From Novosphingobium nitrogenifigens DSM 19370 (GTDB lineage: Bacteria; Pseudomonadota; Alphaproteobacteria; Sphingomonadales; Sphingomonadaceae), in NCBI RefSeq assembly GCF_000192575.1, contig NZ_GL876926.1, forward strand, positions 1,409,784 through 1,473,783: DNA of 64,000 nt, written 5' to 3'. Made by a program: the position numbers and the translations under genes. This document shows, piece after piece, positions 28,424 to 35,671 of the stretch. Under the pieces are notes generated by a model that did no database searches, was not told the DNA's origin, and saw nothing but the letters and a program-made list of their open reading frames with translations. Within the stretch, counting starts at the first letter, position 1. Each line of letters begins with the position of its first letter.

Positions 28424-28816
28424 GTGGAATTAGCCGATTATCTCGAGCGAATAGTCGATCCGACATTTGCAGATTTTCGCAGCAATCCGAGATCAGGGCG
28501 CCATGCTTTTCTCGCTTGCGTAGCGGTGTTTCATGCTGTCGATCGAGCCGCGCATCCACGCAAAGCGAGCACCCTTCGACAGGAGTGGAGGAAAAGATCA
28601 TTTGATTTTCTATTAGTCGACATGGTCGCACACCACTTCAAACATGTGCAGAGTTATTTCGAAAAACAGCCAACTCTAAAAAATAAAATCCCACTCCATT
28701 GCGCAATATTTAACAAAAATAAAATTGATGAAGAATCAATGGGACTTGACCTTCACAATATTTACTTCGCCATAAGAGACGCCATCACATTCATTAAAAA
28801 ACAATCTGAAAATTAA
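28424..28816 (+). CDS. Hypothetical protein, AT-rich orphan
   Basis: About 130 residues. I place the start at a GTG (28424) with GGAG seven bases upstream. I recognise no family. The product is soluble, histidine-rich in the middle ([18 protein letters not shown]) and ends with lysine/asparagine-rich helices ([15 protein letters not shown]). Base composition drops sharply from about 28600 to the stop, unlike all neighbours, which points to horizontal acquisition. Its TAA overlaps the convergent DoxX stop (TTAA, 28813-28816). Confidence 0.6.
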   Translation: MELADYLERIVDPTFADFRSNPRSGRHAFLACVAVFHAVDRAAHPRKASTLRQEWRKRSFDFLLVDMVAHHFKHVQSYFEKQPTLKNKIPLHCAIFNKNKIDEESMGLDLHNIYFAIRDAITFIKKQSEN

Positions 28817-29259
28817 ATATTATCCTCGCCAAAAAATCGATCCAAGGCGAATGTGCCGCCACCCTGGGCGATCAGGGGGAGCAGCAAACCGGCCCATGAC
28901 AGATGGGTCGGCCAGGCGTCGGGATAGACGAAAACCTCGATCACCGTCGTCATGCCCAGAATCGACAAGGCGGCAAAGCGCGTGCCGAGGCCAAGGACCA
29001 GCAGGATCGGAAAGAGGTGTTCGGAATAGGTCGCGATATGGGCCGCGACATGGGGTGGCAGGAACGGCAACCGGTAATCGGTTTCGAACAGGTAATAGGC
29101 GCTGTCGGTGATCGTCAGCAGGCCGCTGACCTTGGTCCGTCCCGACAGGAAGAAGATCGAGGCGATCCCGAGCCGGGCCACCAACAGGAGAACCGAGGCA
29201 GGCAGCAGTCGCTCGGCGAGCCCGGTCGCACGACGGTAGAGATGGGTCAGAGAAGTCAT
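28813..29259 (-). CDS. DoxX-family membrane protein of the bufferin locus (BufD-like)
   Basis: 148-residue inner-membrane protein with about four helices ([64 protein letters not shown]), the DoxX layout; DoxX proteins commonly end bufferin operons. It follows bufA1 on the same strand after 147 bp, a stretch that contains a widely spaced inverted repeat (AAGGGAAGCG at 29381 and CGCTTCCCTT at 29290). The function in bufferin export or redox handling is not established. Start chosen at 29259; upstream frame is non-family. Confidence 0.8.
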   Translation of the reverse strand: MTSLTHLYRRATGLAERLLPASVLLLVARLGIASIFFLSGRTKVSGLLTITDSAYYLFETDYRLPFLPPHVAAHIATYSEHLFPILLVLGLGTRFAALSILGMTTVIEVFVYPDAWPTHLSWAGLLLPLIAQGGGTFALDRFFGEDNI

Positions 29260-29406
29260 CGCCGGGCCTTTCGACTGGCAGGAAAAAAGCGCTTCCCTTG
29301 ACGACCTTGTCCCGAGGGGGGCTGGACCAGGCTGGCGCGGGTTCCAGTAGGCGAGGCGGAACATGAACCGGCACCCGTGCAAGGGAAGCGAGTCAGGGCA
29401 ACGCGA

Positions 29407-29673
29407 TCAGCGCGGGGTCAGCGAACCGTGACCCTTGGGCGTCTTGATCGAGGTGCAAGTACCGGCCTTGACCAGCTTCCACGAATTGCCCTGGTAATCG
29501 GTCTTTTGCGTTCCCGCACAAGTGGTGCCGGCACCGGCCGCACAGTCGTTGTGTCCGGCGCGGGCGACACCATAGCACTTTTCCATCGCGGGCTTGCTGT
29601 CCGCTGCATGGGCGACACCTGCGGCAAGGCCCAGAGCCAGTGTCGCGGCAAGAGAGGCATGGGAAAGCTTCAT
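29407..29673 (-). CDS. bufA1: Bufferin precursor peptide, DUF2282 family (BufA1)
   Basis: 88-residue secreted precursor: signal peptide (about 1-23, ending GVAHA) and a DUF2282 core with four cysteines, C33 ([14 protein letters not shown]), C44, C52 and C73 (KAGTC). In characterised bufferins, core cysteines are modified by an MNIO enzyme and the product sequesters copper in the periplasm. It is transcribed away from bufA2 with a sigma-F-type promoter upstream (29739-29766). The cognate BufB/BufC genes lie on the opposite strand, an unusual split of the operon. Confidence 0.83.
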   Translation of the reverse strand: MKLSHASLAATLALGLAAGVAHAADSKPAMEKCYGVARAGHNDCAAGAGTTCAGTQKTDYQGNSWKLVKAGTCTSIKTPKGHGSLTPR

Positions 29674-29738
29674 TCGTCTATTCCTTGAAATGCGTGTTTC
29701 GGGAGCAGCGCGAGCGTTCGGCGCCGCCTGTGTTCGGC

Positions 29739-29766
29739 AATTCGCTCGGTCCGGAAACACGGTTAC
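29739..29766 (-). promoter_or_regulatory. Sigma-F-type ECF promoter of bufA1
   Basis: On the minus strand GTAACC (29766-29761), a 16-base spacer and CGAATT (29744-29739). This matches the GTAACC-N16-CGAA pattern known for Caulobacter sigma-F promoters and lies 66 bases upstream of the bufA1 start. The same architecture occurs before bufA2 and sigF. Confidence 0.75.
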
Positions 29767-29823
29767 AGCGCATTCAAATTTCTTGCGCCCGGTGCTCGGA
29801 TGCGGAAATATTTCGTCCGACCT

Positions 29824-29851
29824 GTAACGCCCGAGCGTCGCCGGACGAAAA
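29824..29851 (+). promoter_or_regulatory. Sigma-F-type ECF promoter of bufA2-bufB-bufC
   Basis: GTAACG (29824-29829), 16-base spacer, CGAAAA (29846-29851), 37 bases before the bufA2 start. It has the same spacing as the bufA1 and sigF promoters, differing only in the last base of the -35 hexamer. Confidence 0.72.
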
Positions 29852-29888
29852 ACCGGACGCCGATCCGGCACAACCGGGAGAACCGATC

Positions 29889-30170
29889 ATGAAGACCAAT
29901 ACCGCCAAGTTCGCTTTCAACACGCTCGCCCTTGCCAGCCAGGCTGCGCTCGTCGCTGCTGCGGTTGCCGCCATGCCGGTCCCGGCCATGGCCAAGCAGG
30001 CCAAGGTTGTTCACTGCTACGGCGTCAACGCCTGCAAGGGCCAGTCGGACTGCGCCACCGCGCACAATTCGTGCAAGGGCCAGAATTCGTGCAAGGGCCA
30101 GGGTTTCAAGGCCGAGAGCAAGGAACAGTGCAAGGCCGACGGCGGCAGCCTGACCGCTCCGGCGAAGTAA
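29889..30170 (+). CDS. bufA2: Bufferin precursor peptide, BufA2 family
   Basis: 93-residue secreted precursor. Signal peptide (about 1-35, ending VPAMA) and a core with six cysteines: C43, C49, C55, C62, C68, C81. Four lie in a repetitive CKGQ-type pattern (ACKGQSDC, NSCKGQNSCKGQGF). Signal plus Cys-repeat plus a BufB/BufC pair downstream is the BufA2 arrangement. GGGAG lies eight bases before the ATG. The peptide should be cysteine-modified by BufB and bind metal in the periplasm (family knowledge; metal not shown here). Confidence 0.8.
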   Translation: MKTNTAKFAFNTLALASQAALVAAAVAAMPVPAMAKQAKVVHCYGVNACKGQSDCATAHNSCKGQNSCKGQGFKAESKEQCKADGGSLTAPAK

Positions 30171-30308
30171 GCGGAGCGACTTTACGCTTCTGCGACGGGA
30201 TGAGCTCGTTGCAGCACGAAATCATCCCTGGCACGCGGGCGGCTGGACGATCTCTCCCCGGATCGACCGGTCGCCCGTCTGTCGTATGGGGCTTGCCAAA
30301 AGCAGGAC

Positions 30309-31169
30309 ATGCCGATGTCGTCTTCCCTCCCCATCCCCGCACTCGGTGCCTTTGGCCTCGGCATGCGACGCCCCCATTACGGCGCCTATATCGACGGCAC
30401 TGCGCCGGTCGATTTCTTCGAGGTCATTTCCGAAAACTTCATGGGCGTCGCCGGGCGTCCGCGTGACACGCTGCTGCGGGCGCGGGCGAACTATCCCATG
30501 GCGTTGCACGGCGTTTCACTGTCGGTCGGTTCGGCCGATGGCCCCAACCACGCCTATCTCGACAAGCTCAAGACCCTGGTCGACATGATCGAGCCATCGA
30601 TCGTGTCGGACCATCTGTGCTGGACCGGGATCGACGGGTTCAATTCGCACGATCTCCTGCCCGTGCCATTGACAGAGGAAGCGCTCGACACCGTATGCCG
30701 GGCCGTCTCGATTACGCAGGACCATCTCGGGCGGCGGATGCTGCTCGAAAATCCGTCCAGCTACATCGCCTTTCCCGGCACCATGCCCGAATGGGAATTC
30801 CTGTCGGAAATGGTCCGGCGCACAGGGTGCGGATTGCTGCTCGACGTCAACAACATCTTCGTCAGCGCGACCAATCACGGGCTCGATCCCTTGTCCTGGC
30901 TCGACAACCTGCCACTCGGCGCAGTGGGACAAATCCATCTGGCCGGGCACAGCATGGGCGCCCATGGGCTTGTCGATACCCATGACCAGCCGGTGACTGA
31001 TGAAGTCTGGGCGCTCTATGCCGAAACGATCCGCCGCACCGGTCCGGTGCCGACCATGATCGAACGCGACGGCAACATTCCCGAACTCGACGAACTCGTG
31101 GTCGAACTCGATCTCGCCCGCGACGCCGCACAGACGGAAACCGTCCAGACTGGGGAGCTTGCCGCATGA
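30309..31169 (+). CDS. bufB: BufB: MNIO/DUF692 multinuclear iron oxygenase
   Basis: 286-residue TIM-barrel enzyme of the DUF692/MNIO family (MbnB-like), which converts precursor cysteines using a multi-iron centre. Visible family blocks: GLGMRRPHYG at the N-terminus, FFEVISENFM, LHGVSLSVGSADG, VSDHLCW, LENPSSYI, LLLDVNNIFVSATNHG, HLAGHS and MIERDGNIPEL, carrying the His/Glu/Asp metal ligands. It lies 138 bp after bufA2 and overlaps bufC by four bases. ATGs at 30309 and 30315 are both possible. Confidence 0.9.
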   Translation: MPMSSSLPIPALGAFGLGMRRPHYGAYIDGTAPVDFFEVISENFMGVAGRPRDTLLRARANYPMALHGVSLSVGSADGPNHAYLDKLKTLVDMIEPSIVSDHLCWTGIDGFNSHDLLPVPLTEEALDTVCRAVSITQDHLGRRMLLENPSSYIAFPGTMPEWEFLSEMVRRTGCGLLLDVNNIFVSATNHGLDPLSWLDNLPLGAVGQIHLAGHSMGAHGLVDTHDQPVTDEVWALYAETIRRTGPVPTMIERDGNIPELDELVVELDLARDAAQTETVQTGELAA

Positions 31170-31951
31170 GCACGCCCACGATCCTCCCCCTTGCCGAACT
31201 TCAGCGCCGGTTCTGCGCATGGCTGCGCGAACCCGACGAGGATCGGGCAAGCGAACAAGCCGCCGTGCTCGGCGTCGGGCCCGGCCTGTCGGTCTATCAG
31301 AACAACTATCGCGTCACGCTGGTCGAAGCCCTGCGCGAAACGCACGGACGCGCGGCGCTCTATCTGGGCGAAAGCGATTTCGACGCGGCGGCGGCCCATC
31401 ATGTCGATGCCCGCCCGCCTTCAAGCTGGACGCTCGATGCCTATGGCGACGGATTTCCCGACACGCTGACCGCGCTGTGGCCCGACCGGCCCGAGGCGGG
31501 CGAGCTTGCCATGATCGACCGCGCCGTCGGCGACACCTTCGTCGCGCCCGACGCCGAACCGATCGCCCCTGCAGCATTGGGCGAAGTCGACTGGGACACC
31601 GCGCGGATCACGCTTGTCCCCTCGCTTCTGCTGCTCGAAATCGCGACCAATGCCGACGAACTGTGGCTGGCGCTGACCCATGACGAAGGGGCCCATGACG
31701 AAGGAAGCCCTGCGTCGCAGATCCTGCCCCAGCCGCAAACGCTGGTGATCTGGCGACAGGGGTTCGAGCCGGTCCTGCGCCGGGCCGATGCCATGGAAAC
31801 ACGCGTGATGCGCCAATGCGCGCAAGGGCTGACGTTCGCAGAGATCTGCGCGGATCTTGCCGGTGACCATGACGAGGACGTCGCGGTCAACATGGCCGGA
31901 ACCTTGCTCGGCCAATGGCTGGGCGAAGGGCTTGTCGCCGCGATCGGTTGA
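31166..31951 (+). CDS. bufC: BufC: DUF2063 partner protein of BufB
   Basis: 261 residues. The N-terminal DUF2063 domain (about 7-100) has LAELQRRFCAWLRE and LSVYQNNYRVTLVEALRETHGR; the remainder (about 140-261) is the C-terminal region typical of DUF692-linked partners, thought to provide precursor-peptide recognition. Its ATGA overlap with bufB indicates coupled translation. A strong hairpin spans its stop codon. Confidence 0.87.
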   Translation: MSTPTILPLAELQRRFCAWLREPDEDRASEQAAVLGVGPGLSVYQNNYRVTLVEALRETHGRAALYLGESDFDAAAAHHVDARPPSSWTLDAYGDGFPDTLTALWPDRPEAGELAMIDRAVGDTFVAPDAEPIAPAALGEVDWDTARITLVPSLLLLEIATNADELWLALTHDEGAHDEGSPASQILPQPQTLVIWRQGFEPVLRRADAMETRVMRQCAQGLTFAEICADLAGDHDEDVAVNMAGTLLGQWLGEGLVAAIG

Positions 31952-31959
31952 TCGCGGCG
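31936..31959. terminator. Terminator hairpin overlapping the bufC stop codon
   Basis: CGCCGCGATC (31936-31945) and GATCGCGGCG (31950-31959) form a perfect 10-bp stem with a GGTT loop, followed by TTCGCCTTTTA. The bufC TGA (31949-31951) lies inside it. As bufC and nrsF converge with 16 bases between stops, it probably terminates bufC and may also act on nrsF read-through. Confidence 0.65.
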
Positions 31960-31967
31960 TTCGCCTT

Positions 31968-32609
31968 TTACCAGCGCAGCAGACGGGGGCCGAGCAGTGC
32001 CCCGACAATCGCCGCCAGTCCCATTCCCAGCGTATACCAGGTCAGCACGAACAGCGCCGAGGATTCGGGGCAATGCAGGCAATAGAGCGTTGCCCCCCAT
32101 GCCCCAGCCGACAATCCCGCCGTCGCCCCGGCCAGCCCCAGCCGTGTCGGCGCCAGACGGCGGAACGACCACAGCAGGCCGCCGAAAATCGGCAGCGACA
32201 GCATGAAGACATTGCGCGAGCAGACCTGCCAGCTTGCCCCCAGCCACATCGCCAGCCAGCCCGCACGCGGGGTCGTCATCAATTCATGGATACCGATCGC
32301 GGCAAGGCCGAGCACCGGCAGCGCCATGATCCACAGCCAGCCACCGACGCCGCCATCGGGCCGGGCCAGCCGCGCGGTCGCCGCCGTCGCACAAAACGCA
32401 AGGCTGATCGTATAGGCCCATTTCATCCAGAACGTCGGGCCATGCATGGCAAGCGCCAGATCGGGACGAAATCCGAGCCAGCCGCCGACCACCAAGGCCG
32501 TCGCCACGCCACCCAGGACGATCCCGCCCACAAGACGACGCCCCAGCGTGTGCCGGGACACCGGGCGGAGGTCGCGCGCGAGCGCTTCGATGAGGTCTTC
32601 CTCATTCAT
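31968..32609 (-). CDS. nrsF: NrsF-family (DUF1109) membrane anti-sigma factor
   Basis: 213-residue inner-membrane protein with about six helices; the cytoplasmic N-terminus (about 1-24, MNEEDLIEALARDLRPV) would bind the sigma factor. Cysteines C130 (SWQVCSRN) and C180 (LYCLHCPES) match the conserved cysteine pair thought to sense metals or oxidants in Caulobacter NrsF; C177 is additional. Its ATGA start overlap with the sigma gene shows coupled expression. It should hold SigF inactive until metal or redox stress. Confidence 0.88.
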   Translation of the reverse strand: MNEEDLIEALARDLRPVSRHTLGRRLVGGIVLGGVATALVVGGWLGFRPDLALAMHGPTFWMKWAYTISLAFCATAATARLARPDGGVGGWLWIMALPVLGLAAIGIHELMTTPRAGWLAMWLGASWQVCSRNVFMLSLPIFGGLLWSFRRLAPTRLGLAGATAGLSAGAWGATLYCLHCPESSALFVLTWYTLGMGLAAIVGALLGPRLLRW

Positions 32610-33145
32610 CGCAAACTGTCCCTGACGCGTGCGGCAAGAGCCTTGAGCCCGCGATGGGCTGAAACCTTTACATCCGACTCGCCGATCCCCAGACGACTTG
32701 CCGCTTCGGCGGTACTCAATCCATCGATGCGCGTCGCCCTCAGGACCGCCGCCTGCTTGGCCGGTATCCCTTCGAGCAGACGATTGACATCGGCGCGGGC
32801 ATCGCTCGCTTCCTCGAACGCGAATTCGTCGGCGAAGTCACCAATATCGTCGAACGAGACCGCATGGCCACGACGACGATAGCGGTCGATCATCTTGTAT
32901 CGGGCGATCGCGAACAACCACCCGCCAAAGGGGCGCTGCGGATCGTAAGTGGCGCGTCGTTGGTGCACGGCAATCAGCGTTTCCTGTATCAGATCCTCGA
33001 CATCGTCGTTACTGCCGCCCAACCGACGCCGGAAAAATCCGCGCAGCAGCGGCAGGAGCGCACGCAGAAGGGCGGCGTGGGCAGTGCCATCGCCGTCCAT
33101 CCCTTTTAGCATAAGGGCCTTGAGGTGCTGTTCATCCGGCCGCAT
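32606..33145 (-). CDS. sigF: ECF RNA polymerase sigma factor, SigF-like
   Basis: About 179 residues with sigma region 2 (DDVEDLIQETLIAVHQRR, PFGGWLFAIARYKMIDRYRRRG) and region 4 (LLEGIPAKQAAVLRATRIDGLSTAEAASRLGIGESDVKVSAHRGLKAL). Partnered with NrsF, it should read the GTAACC-N16-CGAA promoters of the bufferin genes and of its own gene. ATG at 33145 has AGGGGG six bases upstream; 33151 and 33112 are alternatives, and the own promoter lies so close that the mRNA may be nearly leaderless. Confidence 0.88.
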   Translation of the reverse strand: MRPDEQHLKALMLKGMDGDGTAHAALLRALLPLLRGFFRRRLGGSNDDVEDLIQETLIAVHQRRATYDPQRPFGGWLFAIARYKMIDRYRRRGHAVSFDDIGDFADEFAFEEASDARADVNRLLEGIPAKQAAVLRATRIDGLSTAEAASRLGIGESDVKVSAHRGLKALAARVRDSLR

Positions 33146-33159
33146 GCGCATCCCCCTGG

Positions 33160-33187
33160 ATTTCGCAATCCGCCCGGCAATGGTTAC
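33160..33187 (-). promoter_or_regulatory. Sigma-F-type autoregulatory promoter of sigF-nrsF
   Basis: On the minus strand GTAACC (33187-33182), 16-base spacer, CGAAAT (33165-33160). Same architecture as the two bufA promoters, implying positive autoregulation. The expected transcription start falls around 33153, within a few bases of the sigF ATG candidates. Confidence 0.75.
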
Positions 33188-33240
33188 ACCATTCCGGGCG
33201 GCGCGAAATATTTTTGGATCTGCGGCTCCGGATCAGGACG

Positions 33241-34650
33241 TCAGTCCAGCCCCGGAATCGGGACAGGTGCCAGTTGCGGCGCTTCGAAACTGGCCACGGG
33301 ATAAGCGCAATAGTCCGCCGCGTAATAGGCGCTGGGCCGGTGATTGCCGGATTCGCCAAGGCCACCGAAAGGCGCAGCCGACGCGGCCCCCGTGGTCGGA
33401 CGGTTCCAGTTGACTACCCCGGCGCGAATGGTGTCGATGAACCGATCCCAGAGATCGGCATCGGCCGACAGCAGCCCGGCACTCAGGCCAAAGGCCGTCG
33501 CATTGGCCGCCGCGACCGCCGCATCGAAATCGACCACGCGCACGACCCGGAGCACCGGAGCAAAGATTTCGGCGTCGGGCACGTCGATCCCGGTCGCGTC
33601 GAGAATGACCGGACCGAAAAAGGCTTCGCCCCGCTCCTCGACAATGCTGCGATCGAGGAGGACGCGGCATCCCGCATCGACCAGCCCGGCAAGCGCCGCC
33701 CGCCCGCCGCGTGCGGCTTCGGGTGAAATCAGGGGCCCCATGAAAGCCTCGTCCTCACCCGCCCCGATGGGCAGGCGCGCGGCAAGATCGACAAGCGCCG
33801 TCACCAGCGCGTCGCCCGCCGCGCCCACCGGCACGATCAGGCGCCGCGCGCACGAACAGCGTTGCCCGGTCGTGATGAAAGCCGAATGGACGACCAGATT
33901 AGCGAGCGTTTCGGGATCGGTCTCGCTGTCCCACGCGACCAGCGGATTGTTGCCGCCCAGTTCGAGCGCCAGAATGACACCGGGCCGATCGACGAACGCC
34001 TGACGGAAATGCCGCCCCGCCGTGGCCGACCCGGTGAACAGCAGGCCGTCGATGTCTTCATCGATGAGCGCCGCGCCGGTATCGCGCCCGCCCTGCACCA
34101 CTTGCAGGACTTCGGCCGGAACGCCCGCCGCATGCCAGGCCTCGACCATCGCCGCGCCGACGGCAGGTGTCTGTTCGGAAGGCTTGAACACCACCGTGTT
34201 CCCCGCGATCAACGCGGGAACGATATGCCCGTTGGGCAAGTGTCCGGGGAAATTGTAAGGCCCGAGCACGGCCATGACCCCATGGGGATGATGGCGCAGG
34301 ACCGCCCGTCCGAACAGCTGCGCGGTCTCGCTCGTCCCGGCGCGCTCTGCCTGCGCACGGATGGAGATTTCCACCTTGCCGATCATCGCGGCGACTTCTG
34401 TCCGCGCTTCCCACAAGAGCTTGCCGGTCTCGCGGCTGATAAGGCAGGCCAGATCCTCGCGCCGGGCAACCAGTTCCTCGGCATAGGCGCGCGCGATCCC
34501 GACGCGGTCCTCCAGAGGACGACGGGCCCAGTCGGCTCCCGCCGAACGGGCACGGGCAACAGCGGCGGCACAGTCGGCGGCATCAGCCACGCGGCCTTCC
34601 CAGACGAGATCGCCCGTCGCGGGATCGAACGACTGCAACAGCTCAACCAT
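33241..34650 (-). CDS. astD: N-succinylglutamate 5-semialdehyde dehydrogenase
   Basis: 469-residue NAD-dependent aldehyde dehydrogenase, fourth step of the arginine succinyltransferase (AST) pathway. ALDH residues are present: LGPYNFPGHLPNGHIVPAL, FKPSEQTP, FTGSATAGRH, general base E230 in LELGGNNP, nucleophile C265 in TTGQRCSCARR; the PNGHIVPALIAGNT and GQRCSCARRL signatures are AstD-like. The ATG at 34650 overlaps the astA stop (TGATG). Last gene of astC-astA-astD. Confidence 0.9.
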   Translation of the reverse strand: MVELLQSFDPATGDLVWEGRVADAADCAAAVARARSAGADWARRPLEDRVGIARAYAEELVARREDLACLISRETGKLLWEARTEVAAMIGKVEISIRAQAERAGTSETAQLFGRAVLRHHPHGVMAVLGPYNFPGHLPNGHIVPALIAGNTVVFKPSEQTPAVGAAMVEAWHAAGVPAEVLQVVQGGRDTGAALIDEDIDGLLFTGSATAGRHFRQAFVDRPGVILALELGGNNPLVAWDSETDPETLANLVVHSAFITTGQRCSCARRLIVPVGAAGDALVTALVDLAARLPIGAGEDEAFMGPLISPEAARGGRAALAGLVDAGCRVLLDRSIVEERGEAFFGPVILDATGIDVPDAEIFAPVLRVVRVVDFDAAVAAANATAFGLSAGLLSADADLWDRFIDTIRAGVVNWNRPTTGAASAAPFGGLGESGNHRPSAYYAADYCAYPVASFEAPQLAPVPIPGLD

Positions 34651-35660
34651 CAACACACCATGACCATGTCGCCGGACCCTACCCCCAGCCCCCGGGCGAC
34701 TGCGGAGGAGAGGACAATCGCTTCATCGCCCACAAGCACGCCTGCGCGCAAGGCACGGAACGCAGCCGCCGCCGGAACCGCGAGCAGGCGTTCGGGCGCC
34801 GCCGCCAGCGACGGATCGTCCGCCACGTGTGCAGGCAGGATACGCGCGTCGCGGACCGTCGCAATGCGGTCGCGCGGAACCACCATGGTCGGCCCGCCAT
34901 CGAATATGTCGATGAGGCCGGAGGCGGCGAACCCTTCGTTTTCCAGCATGTGCCGCGCCGCCTCGCCATGGCGGTGGACCATGCCGATCGCCTCGCGCGC
35001 TTCGGCCGGGACCAGTTCGAGATAGATCGGGTGACGCGGGGCGAGATCGGCGATGAACTGCCCGTCGGTCGTGGTGATCATGTGGTCGGCCTGTTCGAAC
35101 GGCAGGCGAAAGAACTTGGCCGCGATCCCTTCCCAGAACGGGCTGATGTCGCGCTCGTCGAACCAGCCGCGCAATTCGGCCATGACCGTCTGGGAAAACC
35201 GTTCACGCGCCGCCGCGATCAACATGTAACGGGCGCGGGCGAGCAAGGCCCCGGTTCCCGCCTGCCGCCGCCCCGGACGCAGGAACAGCGAACCGACTTC
35301 GGAATGGCCGGTGCATTCGTTGACCAGAACCAGCGCCTGATGATCGAAACGCGTGGACGTGGCCGAGCTGAACTGCGTGAAGGTCACCACGCGGAAGGAA
35401 AAGTGCGGGCGTTGCAACCCGACCGCGCCCTTGACCCCGGCAACCCCTTCGATGCGCCCGGTCGCAGTGTCCTCGAGCATCAGCACGTACCACGCCTCGG
35501 TCGGATCGACCTGCCCGGCAAAGCTTGCGGCGCTGAGCTCCAGCCGCTGCGCCAGTGTCTCGCGGTTCTCCGGCAGGCTGGTGAAGCCCTTGCCGGAGAG
35601 ATAGGCGAGTTCGAGCAGGGCGTCGGTATCCGCCGGACCGCCCGGCCGTACGACCAGCAT
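34650..35660 (-). CDS. astA: Arginine N-succinyltransferase
   Basis: 336-residue acyltransferase that succinylates arginine, first step of the AST pathway. Diagnostic AstA blocks: LVVRPGGPADTDALLELAYLSGKGFTSLP, the YRSG-like motor FVNECTGHSEVGSLFLRPGRR, GWFDERDISPFWEGIAAKFF, and the C-terminal FDGGPTMVVPRDRIATVR. One subunit gene only, as in Caulobacter/sphingomonads. Starts 11 bp after astC and overlaps astD. Confidence 0.9.
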   Translation of the reverse strand: MLVVRPGGPADTDALLELAYLSGKGFTSLPENRETLAQRLELSAASFAGQVDPTEAWYVLMLEDTATGRIEGVAGVKGAVGLQRPHFSFRVVTFTQFSSATSTRFDHQALVLVNECTGHSEVGSLFLRPGRRQAGTGALLARARYMLIAAARERFSQTVMAELRGWFDERDISPFWEGIAAKFFRLPFEQADHMITTTDGQFIADLAPRHPIYLELVPAEAREAIGMVHRHGEAARHMLENEGFAASGLIDIFDGGPTMVVPRDRIATVRDARILPAHVADDPSLAAAPERLLAVPAAAAFRALRAGVLVGDEAIVLSSAVARGLGVGSGDMVMVC

Positions 35661-35671
35661 CGAAGTCCGGC

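Noticed and set aside
30015..30120. CKGQ-coding repeats in bufA2 as a DNA tandem repeat or CRISPR-like array
   Set aside because: Too short and coding; explained by the precursor peptide.
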